Assembly: GCF_003855395.1 (NCBI RefSeq)
Contig: NZ_CP034015.1
Span: 3,048,001 to 3,112,000 of the forward strand
Source of the DNA: Shewanella livingstonensis
GTDB lineage: Bacteria; Pseudomonadota; Gammaproteobacteria; Enterobacterales; Shewanellaceae
DNA length: 64,000 nt
Direction of reading: 5' to 3'
In this document: one piece after another, positions 49,706 to 59,045 of the stretch
Position numbering within the stretch: the first letter of the stretch is position 1
Layout: each line of letters starts with the position of its first letter
Made by a program: the position numbers and the translations under genes
Notes under the pieces: generated by a model
The model's database searches: none
What the model was told of the DNA's origin: nothing
Seen by the model: only the letters and a program-made list of their open reading frames with translations

Positions 49706-49748
49706 CAGCACTGTACCTATTTATCAGCCAATTAATTGAAATCATCCC

Positions 49749-50438
49749 ATGAAACGAATTGCCATTGTTGAAGACGAAGCCGCTATCCGCGAAAACTATA
49801 AAGATGTCCTGCAACAGCAAGGGTATAGCGTGCAAGCTTACGCTAATCGACCCGCCGCGATGATAGCCTTTAATGCACGTTTACCTGACTTAGCTATTAT
49901 TGATATTGGTTTAGAGCATGAAATTGACGGTGGATTTACTTTATGTCAGTCACTACGGGCGATGTCGAGCAGCTTGCCGATTATTTTCTTAACCGCCAGA
50001 GACAGTGATTTTGACACCGTTTGCGGCCTACGTTTAGGCGCGGATGACTACTTAACCAAAGATGTCAGTTTTCCTCACCTTCTAGCTCGTATTGCAGCTT
50101 TATTTCGTCGTTCTGAATTAATCGGCTCAAGCCCAATTGAAGACAACTTACTTGAGCGCGGCCATCTCACTATTGATGGCAATCGTATTCAGGTATATTG
50201 GAAGTCGCTACCAATAGAACTAACCGTTACCGAGTTTTGGATGGTACACGCCATGGCAAAACATCCTGGCCATGTCCGCAGTCGGCAAGATTTAATGCAA
50301 GAAGCCAAAATTTACGTCGACGACAGTACTATTACTTCGCACGTAAAACGTATTCGTAAAAAGTTCATCGCTATCGACACTGAGTTTGACTGTATCGATA
50401 CCGTGTATGGTATGGGTTATCGCTGGGACAATATTTAA
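49749..50438 (+). CDS. pdsR: Dedicated sortase-system response regulator (PdsR-like)
   Basis: A 229-residue OmpR/PhoB-type regulator. The receiver (about 1-118) has the acidic pocket IVEDEA, phospho-acceptor Asp52 in LAIIDIG, LTARDSD and Lys104 in YLTKDVS. The C-terminal winged helix (about 135-229) contains LTVTEFWMVHAMAKHPGHVRS (in parts) and the recognition region DDSTITSHVKRIRKKF. It is adjacent to the kinase (3 bp) and divergent from the sortase genes, the arrangement of the proteobacterial dedicated sortase system. It presumably controls that set. Confidence 0.92.
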   Translation: MKRIAIVEDEAAIRENYKDVLQQQGYSVQAYANRPAAMIAFNARLPDLAIIDIGLEHEIDGGFTLCQSLRAMSSSLPIIFLTARDSDFDTVCGLRLGADDYLTKDVSFPHLLARIAALFRRSELIGSSPIEDNLLERGHLTIDGNRIQVYWKSLPIELTVTEFWMVHAMAKHPGHVRSRQDLMQEAKIYVDDSTITSHVKRIRKKFIAIDTEFDCIDTVYGMGYRWDNI

Positions 50439-50441
50439 TCG

Positions 50442-52613
50442 ATGAATTTACCCATAGGGCTGCGGGCCAAAGTTGTCATTTTGTCGCTGTTTCTACTCTG
50501 CCTACCTTGGCTTGGGTATGAATATGTCTGGGAAATGGAAAAGTACTTACGCTATGGCCAAGAAAAGACTCTTGAAGGTACCACCCAAGCTCTTGCAACC
50601 GCACTGCATGAACGGCCGAAATTATTTGATAACCAAGCCAGCTTTTTAAACCAAGTTGAAAAAGGTCGCGACTTATACGCTTACCCATTAGCAGGCGCGA
50701 TTCAACTTGATGGCAAACTAGGTGACTGGGACTTATATCAACATCGCACCCTAAATTACTCCAATGAACATGTGCTTTATCAACGCAGTGAAATCGAGCC
50801 AGTCGATATTAGTTTTAACCATATGGTGGGTAAATACGGTGGGTATCTTTATGGGTTTTTTAATGTCACGGATCAAAACCTTATTTTTCGTAGCCGTAAA
50901 AGTTTGCGAATTGACCGAAATGATCACCTGGTCATGGCCACTCAATCGCCAGATGGGCAATTTAGACGCTATATTATTGCCAACACACAAAGTGGCTGGC
51001 TAAGTGCATTTGAATTACCCGCCGATCCGAGCCAATCCATGCCAGTTACCCCAGAATCTCGTATTCAAGGCCAATGGCTAAAAACAGACCAGGGTTACAA
51101 TATTGAATTCAGGCTACCACTGGAAATGGTCGGCAGTAAATTAGGCTTTGCTATTCATAATGTTAACGATGAAACAACCAGGCAATTAGTTAATATTATC
51201 GGCACATCTGCCACTGATTCAGTTGCCAGCTTAGGCACAGTACTGGTGCCCTCGCCTGAAATTGAAAGCATCATTAAAGGCATGAGCCACAACAGCTCTC
51301 GTATTTGGGTCGTCGACAATCATGGCCGTGTATTAGCAAAGTCTGGTGATATTCGTTCATCATCCAATACATGGGCAGATGACCTAGACGTCAATCAATC
51401 TGATACGCTTTGGCAGCACGTTAAGCAGCAATACATATTGCCGCTGTACTACAAAATATTAACTCGTCCACCACAAGATTTTATCGATTCACTGCAAGAT
51501 TCAACCGAACTTACTGGCAGCCACATAGAAAAAGCGTTAAGCGGTAAGCAAGGATCTACATGGCGCTTAACGCCAGACAATAAAGCCGTAGTACTCGCTG
51601 CGGCCAGCCCTATTTGGATTGACGACAAGGTAATGGGCGTGGTGATAGCAGAAGAAACCACTCACGGTATTCGAAGTTTACGTAACCGCGCATTAGAAAA
51701 ACTGTTTAACGTCATTTTAACCATTATGAGCATGGGCACGTTAGCCTTGTTTATTTTTGCTTCGAGTATTTCGAGTCGGATACGTCGTCTGCGCGATCAG
51801 GCAGAATTAGCCATCGACAGCCAAGGACGTGTAAAACAACAAATTATTGCCTCAAAAAATCGTGATGAAATTGGCGACTTATCGCGCAGTTTTTCAAATA
51901 TTGTTAGCCGCCTAGGTCAATACACACATTATTTAGAAAACATGTCGTCACGCTTGTCACACGAGCTGCGCACCCCCGTAGCCGTAGTACGTAGCTCACT
52001 TGAACATTTAGGCTTGCAGCAGCTTGATGAACAATCGCAAAAGTATGTTAATCGCGCACAAGAAGGCGTTAGTCGCTTGCACCTTATTTTGAATAACTTA
52101 AGCGAAGCAACCCGTTTAGAAGCCAGTTTAACACAAGCAGAAAGCTGCCACTTTTCATTAAAAAAAGTCATTAGCGGCTGTATGCAAGGCTATCAGATTA
52201 CCTACCCAGACCAAGTATTTACCGTCCACATAGAAGATAAAACGATGTATTGCGACGGTGTGCCTGAATATATTGCCCAGTTAATGGATAAGCTGATCAA
52301 CAACGCTATCGAATTTAGTCAACCCGCTAGCGCTATTACAGTCACCCTGAATCAATATCAAAAACAAGCGTTATTAAAGGTTAGTAACATTGGTCCTTTA
52401 CTGCCTAAAGACATGAACAGCCAAATTTTTGAATCTATGGTGTCAATTAGGCCACAAGGTATTAACGGCAAGCCACATCTGGGCTTAGGCCTCTATATTG
52501 CTCGGTTAGTCACTGATTTTCACCATGGTACTATTAAGGCTATAAACATCATCGATAATGGTGTTGAAGGGGTAGAAATTTGTTTGAGTTTACCATTGAG
52601 TGATGAAAAATAA
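50442..52613 (+). CDS. pdsS: Dedicated sortase-system sensor histidine kinase (PdsS-like)
   Basis: A 723-residue membrane kinase. Membrane segments lie near 10-27 and 423-447 and bracket a long periplasmic sensor of about 390 residues. A HAMP-like region with RDQAELAIDS follows, then the H-box MSSRLSHELRTPVAVVRSS with phospho-acceptor His507. The ATPase domain has an N-box (DKLINNAIEFS) and a G-box (HLGLGLYIARLV). The sensor part contains a stretch near 85-270 (QLDGKLGDWDLYQHR) that resembles carbohydrate-binding modules of the CBM9/DOMON type. The ligand is unknown; an envelope or polysaccharide signal is possible. Confidence 0.9.
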   Translation: MNLPIGLRAKVVILSLFLLCLPWLGYEYVWEMEKYLRYGQEKTLEGTTQALATALHERPKLFDNQASFLNQVEKGRDLYAYPLAGAIQLDGKLGDWDLYQHRTLNYSNEHVLYQRSEIEPVDISFNHMVGKYGGYLYGFFNVTDQNLIFRSRKSLRIDRNDHLVMATQSPDGQFRRYIIANTQSGWLSAFELPADPSQSMPVTPESRIQGQWLKTDQGYNIEFRLPLEMVGSKLGFAIHNVNDETTRQLVNIIGTSATDSVASLGTVLVPSPEIESIIKGMSHNSSRIWVVDNHGRVLAKSGDIRSSSNTWADDLDVNQSDTLWQHVKQQYILPLYYKILTRPPQDFIDSLQDSTELTGSHIEKALSGKQGSTWRLTPDNKAVVLAAASPIWIDDKVMGVVIAEETTHGIRSLRNRALEKLFNVILTIMSMGTLALFIFASSISSRIRRLRDQAELAIDSQGRVKQQIIASKNRDEIGDLSRSFSNIVSRLGQYTHYLENMSSRLSHELRTPVAVVRSSLEHLGLQQLDEQSQKYVNRAQEGVSRLHLILNNLSEATRLEASLTQAESCHFSLKKVISGCMQGYQITYPDQVFTVHIEDKTMYCDGVPEYIAQLMDKLINNAIEFSQPASAITVTLNQYQKQALLKVSNIGPLLPKDMNSQIFESMVSIRPQGINGKPHLGLGLYIARLVTDFHHGTIKAINIIDNGVEGVEICLSLPLSDEK

Positions 52614-52805
52614 TCAACCTCAACATTTAGGCGCTTTATTTGTGCGTGTTGGTGCTAGGATAACAATCAATCGCAAATAATTTACTGCAGCGCATTTATC
52701 CATGCCATTGATATTTGGCGAATAACATTTAATTAATAATATTCAACCAATGATATTTAGCCAAAATACCTGCATAAACTCTGCTAAAAATGGAAATAAA
52801 ACGAT

Positions 52806-53996
52806 ATGAGCAAAGACGATAAACTCGCCACCCAAATTGTTAGCCTAGGGCGTGATAAAAAATTTACCAAAGGCATTATTAATCCGCCGGTGTTTCGTGC
52901 CTCTACCGTGGTATTCGACACCATGGACGAAATGCGTTTTGCGATTAAAAACAAAACTAATGGTGAAATGTTTTACGGTCGTCGTGGCACCCCAACCCAT
53001 TTTTCATTTCAACAAGCAATATGCGAACTTGAAGGCGGCGCCGGTACCGCATTATATCCTTCTGGGGCAGCGGCCATTAGCAGCGCCTTACTGTCATTCT
53101 TAAAAAGTGGCGACCACTTATTAATGGTCGACACGGCATACGAACCCACCCGCGATTTGTGCAATAAAATGCTCGCGGGCTTTGGTATCGAAACTACCTA
53201 TTATGATCCCATGATAGGCGCTGGCATTAGCCAATTAATTCGCCCAAACACTAAAGTGTTATTTTTAGAATCACCTGGGTCAATCACTATGGAAGTGCAA
53301 GATGTGCCGACACTCAGTCGTATTGCTCACCAACATAATATGATTGTTATGTTAGACAATACTTGGGCATCGCCGATTAATTCTCGCCCCTTTGATATGG
53401 GTGTCGATATTTCTATTCAAGCAGCAACTAAATACATAGTTGGCCATTCCGATGTCATGATGGGCACAGCTACAGCCAATGAGCAATATTGGGAGCAGCT
53501 TCGCGAAAATAGTTACGTAATGGGCCAAACCACCTCACCAGATGATGTGTATTTAGCCGCTCGCGGTTTACGTACCTTAGGTGTGCGTATGGCGCAGCAT
53601 AACAAAAATGCTCTAAAAGTGGCTAATTGGTTAGCCTCTCGTCCAGAAGTCGATCACGTTCGCCACCCTGCATTTGATACATGTCCTGGGCATGAGTTTT
53701 TTAAACGCGACTTTAGCTGTGGTAATGGCTTATTCTCGTTTGTACTTAAGCAAGGCGACTTAGCGTCAGTGACCGCTTTTGTAGAAAACATGGCTCATTT
53801 TAAAATGGGCTTTTCATGGGGCGGGTTCGAAAGCTTGATTTTAGGCGTATTTGGCATTAACAATATCCGCACCGCCACCCAATGGGATAGTAGTAAACCA
53901 TTATTGCGCCTGCATATTGGGCTTGAAGATGCCGATGACTTAATCGCCGATCTAGATGCTGCATTTGAGCGTTATAATGCGGTAATTAATCAGTAG
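52806..53996 (+). CDS. metC: Cystathionine beta-lyase
   Basis: PLP enzyme that cleaves cystathionine to homocysteine, pyruvate and ammonia in methionine synthesis. The 396 residues match MetC (E. coli 395). Seen are YGRRGTPTHFSFQQA, YPSGAAAISSALLSF, DNTWASP and the PLP lysine in SIQAATKYIVGHSDVMMG. The C-terminal SWGGFESLI and LRLHIGLEDADDLIADL support the beta-lyase over gamma-synthase. It lies about 190 bp after pdsS and is probably a separate transcription unit. Confidence 0.94.
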   Translation: MSKDDKLATQIVSLGRDKKFTKGIINPPVFRASTVVFDTMDEMRFAIKNKTNGEMFYGRRGTPTHFSFQQAICELEGGAGTALYPSGAAAISSALLSFLKSGDHLLMVDTAYEPTRDLCNKMLAGFGIETTYYDPMIGAGISQLIRPNTKVLFLESPGSITMEVQDVPTLSRIAHQHNMIVMLDNTWASPINSRPFDMGVDISIQAATKYIVGHSDVMMGTATANEQYWEQLRENSYVMGQTTSPDDVYLAARGLRTLGVRMAQHNKNALKVANWLASRPEVDHVRHPAFDTCPGHEFFKRDFSCGNGLFSFVLKQGDLASVTAFVENMAHFKMGFSWGGFESLILGVFGINNIRTATQWDSSKPLLRLHIGLEDADDLIADLDAAFERYNAVINQ

Positions 53997-54054
53997 CTTA
54001 AGCTTAAATACAGCCAATAAATATTTGTATGGAATGTTAGATTAAGGGAATTAA

Positions 54055-54480
54055 ATGAATTTTATTAAACTAGTACTGTTCAGCCTGTGCATTAGCATTG
54101 GTTATTATGCGTTAACTATTATAGCAATTGGTCAGTCTGCTGCTGGTAATCTATTGTGGTGGTTTAATAGTAGTCAATATCCTACCGCAATGCACTTAGC
54201 GCAAAACTTTATTAGCATTGGCCTAGCGGCATTCATTCCTACTTTTGTAGTGCGCAGTTATGAGCCAGCAAGACAATGGATAGCTATTACGATTATGATT
54301 GTGGCTACCATGTTCTTACACGGTAATATCCATTACATGCCATGGGATCCTATGGGTATAGTGAGATTTATTAACAACACCTTGTTTTATGGCGATATCG
54401 GCGCTAAAGCAATGTTTTTCTATATCTTGCTACTGCCTATATTATGGTTGTTAATGTTTAAACGTATGGTACGTATTTAA
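54055..54480 (+). CDS. Small integral membrane protein, unknown
   Basis: A 141-residue protein with four hydrophobic segments (about 4-27, 45-62, 78-97 and 118-137). It has a His/Asn-containing loop (FLHGNIHYMPWDP) between segments 3 and 4. TTAAGGGAATT precedes the ATG. I do not recognise a family. It starts 58 bp after metC and a strong terminator follows, so it may be the last gene of the metC transcript. Confidence 0.65.
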   Translation: MNFIKLVLFSLCISIGYYALTIIAIGQSAAGNLLWWFNSSQYPTAMHLAQNFISIGLAAFIPTFVVRSYEPARQWIAITIMIVATMFLHGNIHYMPWDPMGIVRFINNTLFYGDIGAKAMFFYILLLPILWLLMFKRMVRI

Positions 54481-54528
54481 ACAAGGTTAGAGTTGGCAAG
54501 TTAAACCTGTCCTCAACTAGCACGATTA

Positions 54529-54562
54529 AAGCCCCAAAGTGATGCCGCTTGGGGCTTTTTTA
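54529..54562 (+). terminator. Terminator downstream of the 54055 gene
   Basis: AAAGCCCCAAA-GTGATGCCG-CTTGGGGCTTTTTTA, a GC-rich stem with T6. Confidence 0.92.
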
Positions 54563-55041
54563 TATTTAGATAATAGCCAGAACCTCTGCATATTAAGTAA
54601 TCAAAATCATAGTCTTTAACCTTAATATCTCTTCCTGTGAAATATGATTCTGCCAAGCCAAGTCTATTAAGTAACCAATAACCTTTGAATAAAAGTAAAT
54701 TACTATGTGCAGTTCAACCAAAACCAATCTAGTTGCAGCCACATCCAAAGTGCATTTTTGCAGCTCTATAGCTAGCATGACATTAGCCAAAAAAAATTTC
54801 ACACGTCGCTAATCACGCTGATGATCGGCGATAAATAAGAGAACATAAACTAAAAGCTCAACGCAATATTCCACAACTAAAACCTGTAAGTATGACCGGA
54901 CACAATAAAGTTTTATTCATCATTAAGTTAATTCATTTTTGTCAGCAACACATAGTGGTATGGCGATAAGCACCCCGGCTTCTTTTGATCAATTGTGCAT
55001 AACGCGGAGGGGAAGAGAAGATAAAAATAAAGGTTATTGAA
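54563..55041. other. Gene-free stretch at the edge of the accessory region
   Basis: 479 bp with no supported gene. The minus-strand frame 54593-54802 (69 codons) lacks a ribosome-binding site and any recognisable motif. Confidence 0.35.
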
Positions 55042-55917
55042 TCATTCTTCTAATACTGAAATAAATATTCGCTCCGCATTCCACAGTTCAATGATTTTGC
55101 GAGTTTTCTTGGCATTCCAAAAGCACTTACCGAATACAATAATACCTGCGCCTTCCAACTGTCTTGGTTCTGATATGTTGAAATGAGATAATATTGCTGA
55201 TTTATATTTGGACAGAAGTATACCAACGTCGTTGCAATCAGATGGGTTTAACCAATCAAGCTCTTTGTCGAGATGCGAAATAGTACCCCAGTACATTTTA
55301 GGCTTAGCTTGTTTTACACTGTCACAAGGTTCAGCATCAGCAAAATTAACAAACAAATTTTTGGCTTTGAATGTATAACCCACATCAAGTTCAATCAAGG
55401 TTGTAGACTGGGCTAAATCGCTACCGCGCATTAGACTATTCAGTATTTTATCTAAACCTAACGTCTTAATATTACTTGCCGGTTTTGCTTTAGCGTCTAG
55501 TTGATTTATGTTTTCAGGCTTAAGGTTAGAATAGGCTTTTGGATTTAGCGCAACGGCAGTGATTTGCTTATCGCGGCTTGGCCTATCTTTAGTTTGTTTG
55601 ATCGATTTTGACAGTAGGAAATCAATACTAATCACATCAGCGCTGGCAATGATTTGATTCACTTCACGACTATGGCTAACTTCCCGCTCCCGCTGAGTAG
55701 ATAATGAGCCTTCATCACATCCTGCAATGTGATATCGAGATCCAAAACATGCTGCTTTACCGTCTGAGCTTTTCTTACGATAATACGCTTTGCCTTTACA
55801 CACAGGACACATTAAAAACGGCCTAAACTGTTCAATTTCACTTTCAGATAACGTCTGAAATTTTAAAATTGAGAATATATGTCTTTCGCCACCATAAGTG
55901 CAAACCGCATCTATCAT
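55042..55917 (-). CDS. Hypothetical protein with N-terminal zinc-ribbon-like cysteines
   Basis: A 291-residue cytoplasmic protein that I do not recognise. GGA lies seven bases before the ATG. Near residues 36-70 it has CPVCKGKAYYRKK, then CFGSRYHIAGCDEGS: a CxxC pair followed by Cys, His and Cys, which suggests a zinc site like those in defence or competence-type nucleic-acid proteins. The middle (about 75-150) is Lys/Ser/Asn-rich and probably disordered. The C-terminal part (about 160-291) is a mixed alpha/beta domain with YWGTISHLDKELDWLNPSD and AGIIVFGKCFWNAKKTRKI. No neighbouring gene explains it. Confidence 0.65.
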   Translation of the reverse strand: MIDAVCTYGGERHIFSILKFQTLSESEIEQFRPFLMCPVCKGKAYYRKKSSDGKAACFGSRYHIAGCDEGSLSTQREREVSHSREVNQIIASADVISIDFLLSKSIKQTKDRPSRDKQITAVALNPKAYSNLKPENINQLDAKAKPASNIKTLGLDKILNSLMRGSDLAQSTTLIELDVGYTFKAKNLFVNFADAEPCDSVKQAKPKMYWGTISHLDKELDWLNPSDCNDVGILLSKYKSAILSHFNISEPRQLEGAGIIVFGKCFWNAKKTRKIIELWNAERIFISVLEE

Positions 55918-56130
55918 CTAATATCCACATATGCCATTAATAAACCATAGATCAACCGTCGCAAACTACACGATAAAAAGCTTATTCAAGCCAAACAGAA
56001 CAATAACAAGTTATTAATGAAAAAACTATTTTACCATTAGGGATGAGGTGGAATATGACCAGCTTCAATCACTAGGGCAAATCCTTAGATAAAGATATTG
56101 TCTAGGGTATAAGCAATACTTGACCAACAG

Positions 56131-56169
56131 AAAAAGCAGGTGCATTAACGGGTAATTTACCTGCTTTTT
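56131..56169. terminator. Bidirectional terminator-like hairpin
   Basis: AAAAAGCAGGT ... ACCTGCTTTTT with a loop of about 17 bases, T runs on both strands. It lies in the gap 55918-56333, which holds no other supported feature, and could end the minus-strand 56334 gene. Confidence 0.65.
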
Positions 56170-56333
56170 GATTATCCATTTATTAAACTACTAACAACGT
56201 ATTTCGCAAAAAACCATTAGGTATATTATCGAATTAACACTCAAAATGTTCTCTATACTAAGGAGTTATTCAATTTTTAGAGTAAAGTACCGTGGTCCAT
56301 CATCACTAAGTCGATAGTAAAACCAAACAACAC

Positions 56334-57362
56334 TTAGCTGCGTATGTCTTCATCTACTATTGGCGATAGGACACTTCGTAAGGGAGGATTATGCGTCACT
56401 ATCGATTTTTGAAAGCTCACATTTAAATCAGCCAATGACTCAATACCAAATTCTTTCAATGCTGACATCAATTGCTCTCCCTTGATATTTTTATCACGTA
56501 AATCAATCACAAAGCCTTGTAAGTTTTGTAGTTCCGCCAATATTTTACAGACTTCTTTACTGAGTGGTGCCTGCGCTTCTTTTAACGCATGATAAGCCGT
56601 TTCTCTTGCGCTATCTGATGATGAGAAAAGTGTTATTTTCTCATCAAATACCCCGTGTAATTCTGCTTTATATACTGTTAATTTTTCAACAATATCAGCA
56701 ATCGCAATCTCTTTTTCACTGCTAAACTCCTGCTTAACCTCTTCTACACGTTCAAATACTTTTTCTAATCGATCTTCATAATCGGTAAAGTCATTCACCA
56801 CTCGCCATAAATCAGCAACAGATTGTTGTGGGTAATCCGCTTCTTCAATCATGCCAAAAATCTCCATCCGAACCGCATTTACCGCTAACATCGCAGGTTT
56901 AATGGCAGCTATCGCAAACACACCTATCACAGCATACAATTGATATTCAGACGTCATGCCTGGAACGTGGCCTGTGATAAAGTAAACAAGACTAGCATTA
57001 ATAAGATGCGCAACTACGGCAATAATAGCGGCTTTAATCTTGATTTTTTTAACCCTGACTAAATCATTGGTTAAATCTATACTGTCGGGCTTTTGAGGGT
57101 GTGTGGCTCGCCTCTCTAACATAGTTTGAGCATTACGGGCGATAAAGTAGGTACTACCGATTAATAAGCTAATAGTAGAGACATACCAGAGATAAAGAGT
57201 CGCTGAAACCCAAACATGAAACTCAAATTCTGGAACGTCATATTGCTGAGCAAACCATTTAATTACCACAACTAGCAAAAATGTCCCCACAATCCAACCT
57301 AACCACTCCTTGATTGTTTGAGTGTAAAATTCGCGTCTAATTTCGCCAAATATATCGTGCAT
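56334..57362 (-). CDS. Hypothetical four-helix membrane protein with coiled-coil tail
   Basis: A 342-residue protein with four predicted membrane segments: about 20-37 (LGWIVGTFLLVVVIKWF), 48-70, 110-132 and 140-160. A cytoplasmic C-terminal half of about 180 residues follows, with coiled-coil character (YEDRLEKVFERVEEVKQEF). AAAGGA lies six bases before the ATG. No enzyme motif is visible. The layout recalls membrane sensors or effectors of small defence systems, but that is only a resemblance of shape. It lies in the accessory region, read on the same strand as its neighbours. Confidence 0.65.
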   Translation of the reverse strand: MHDIFGEIRREFYTQTIKEWLGWIVGTFLLVVVIKWFAQQYDVPEFEFHVWVSATLYLWYVSTISLLIGSTYFIARNAQTMLERRATHPQKPDSIDLTNDLVRVKKIKIKAAIIAVVAHLINASLVYFITGHVPGMTSEYQLYAVIGVFAIAAIKPAMLAVNAVRMEIFGMIEEADYPQQSVADLWRVVNDFTDYEDRLEKVFERVEEVKQEFSSEKEIAIADIVEKLTVYKAELHGVFDEKITLFSSSDSARETAYHALKEAQAPLSKEVCKILAELQNLQGFVIDLRDKNIKGEQLMSALKEFGIESLADLNVSFQKSIVTHNPPLRSVLSPIVDEDIRS

Positions 57363-57615
57363 AGTATTCCTTTACGTTGTTGATGGTGTTGATTTAGGCT
57401 AATTTCGGTATAAAATTAGGCGTCAGATATTATAGTGATAAGTTTATTGAGTTAATACTGGTACTAAACAAATAATCACCCCTTGCGAACAACAGTGATA
57501 CTAAGAAATATCATCTTAGCGAACAATAGTGTATCTCAGTTTCACCATGCTCTTTCATTAACCGGTCTTATTGGCTGGCAGCAAAGCCACTGAGGTAATT
57601 GGCAAGAATATTCTG

Positions 57616-57886
57616 TTAATGCTTTTGATGTATGCCCGTCAGGTCAAAATCATAGTATGACCATTGGTTTATTACCTTATCTTTAACAAATTCGCTATTG
57701 TTAACTTCAATGTTTCCATTTGCGATGTTGATTTCGCTTAAATTACTACTTAACGTCAAGTTTGGGATTTCAACTAGAGTAGAGTCAATATATTGGTATC
57801 CTTTCAATACTTGATGCTTATTCCCAGTATGATATTTAATCAAAACATACTCTATTCCGTCTTTTTTATTAATGTGATGTCTGGTT
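57616..57886 (-). pseudogene. 3' fragment of a secreted-protein paralogue (copy A)
   Basis: This is a second, partial copy of the gene at 58641-60715. From KPDITLIKK to the stop it is nearly the same (for example NLTLSSNLSEINIANGN against NLTLSSNLSEINIVNGS). A run of seven A in copy B is six A here (near 57861), which shifts the frame and puts a stop after IKKTE. Similarity ends at about 57886, so the 5' half including the signal peptide is missing. The frame from 57843 (MIKYHTGNKHQ) stays open for 75 codons, but a product is unlikely. Confidence 0.75.
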
Positions 57887-57979
57887 TAAGATGTTTAATG
57901 CTAAAGGTATAACTGTTTTACCTATACCTTTAGAATTATGGCCAACGAATAAAAACATCATAACTACTATTTGAATTTA

Positions 57980-58417
57980 CTAGAAATCTTCAATAGACCC
58001 CAACTGACTAAAACCTGACTCATCACAAAGCCAATATTCTTTTTTACCATTTTTTTGTATTGTTACTGATGTTTCTTTAGTAATCATATTAAGTTCTTCG
58101 CTGTAGTAGTCACTCACGATAACTTCACTGTCGCCGTGTGTGAAAGTCATACTGTGCTCTGTAACTAAAGAGCGATGGTAGCTCGATTTACTCATATCAC
58201 TAATTAATGCTGCATTAGTAAACTTTGAATTTTCAATATTGAATTGCGCTAATTTAAACGAGTTATCCATTTTACTAATAACAACATCTATCGATTTAGG
58301 CTGATCAGCGTGGCATTTAAATATAATTTCTGCCTTATCAAGCTGAGAAGCACTACACGATGCAACTAAAAAAAAGGGTAAAACCCACAAAGCGTTAGAG
58401 AATTTACTTTTTGTCAT
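57980..58417 (-). CDS. Putative lipoprotein
   Basis: A 145-residue protein with a lipoprotein signal peptide (MTKSKFSNALWVLPFFLVAS) ending in lipobox VASC, so the mature chain starts CSASQLDK. The rest is small, beta-rich and has a pair of Cys (FKCHAD and WLCDES). The start at 58417 was chosen for the signal peptide; an ATG 11 codons earlier is possible. The start overlaps the stop of an upstream fragment ending KYDKK. Family and function are unknown. Confidence 0.65.
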   Translation of the reverse strand: MTKSKFSNALWVLPFFLVASCSASQLDKAEIIFKCHADQPKSIDVVISKMDNSFKLAQFNIENSKFTNAALISDMSKSSYHRSLVTEHSMTFTHGDSEVIVSDYYSEELNMITKETSVTIQKNGKKEYWLCDESGFSQLGSIEDF

Positions 58418-58559
58418 ATTTTTCAAATGCCTTCTGCAATTTAACATCATACTTATTCTGTTTGTACTGCGAACCGTTACACTTATAGTATGTTGTTAAA
58501 ACTGAATTTTTCAGTAAGTAATCGCTTAATGATTCATTGGACGTAAATGAGTGTTGTAA
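58404..58559 (-). pseudogene. C-terminal gene fragment ahead of the lipoprotein
   Basis: An open frame of 51 residues without an ATG, starting after a stop at 58560 and containing YYKCNGSQYKQNKYDVKLQ and ending KAFEKYDKK. Its stop overlaps the lipoprotein start (ATGACAAAAAGTAA), an arrangement typical of coupled genes. I read it as the tail of a lost upstream gene. Directly before it (about 58505-58605), in another frame, is a remnant resembling part of the 63127 gene. Confidence 0.45.
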
Positions 58560-58956
58560 TCATTTATTGTGAATAAAAAACAAACTCATACGGTTAACCT
58601 GGACAGCATAACCACTGAGGTGATTAGCAAGGATATTCTGTTAATGTTTTTTATGTATGCCAGTTAAATCAAAATCATAGTACGACAATTTATTTATCAC
58701 CTTATCTTTAACAAATTCGCTATTGTTAACTTCAATGCTTCCATTTACGATATTGATTTCGCTTAAATTACTACTTAACGTCAAGTTTGGGATTTCAACT
58801 AGAGTAGAGTCAATATATTGGTATCCTTTCAATACTTGAAGCTTATTTCCAGTATGATATTTAATCAAAACATACTCTATTTCATCTTTTTTTATTAATG
58901 TGATGTCTGGTGTATGCCCCTTCAAACGAGCAGCAATATACGGAACACCCATATCA

Positions 58957-58975
58957 CTGACTCTTCTACACAAAT
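58957..58975 (+). repeat. Outer-end-like terminal sequence of the IS50-type element
   Basis: CTGACTCTTCTACACAAAT; differs from the Tn5 outer end at positions 10 and 18. The target duplication copy CCCATATCA directly precedes it. Confidence 0.9.
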
Positions 58976-59045
58976 CTGAAGCAAAATGAACTTTGTGACA
59001 AATCGATGATCAGATCTGGTAACTCAATCAATTTGCAGATTAATA

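Noticed and set aside
58641..58973. A 110-residue protein starting MCRRVSDMGVP
   Set aside because: Its first codons come from the end of the IS50-type element; the true gene continues on the far side of the insertion.
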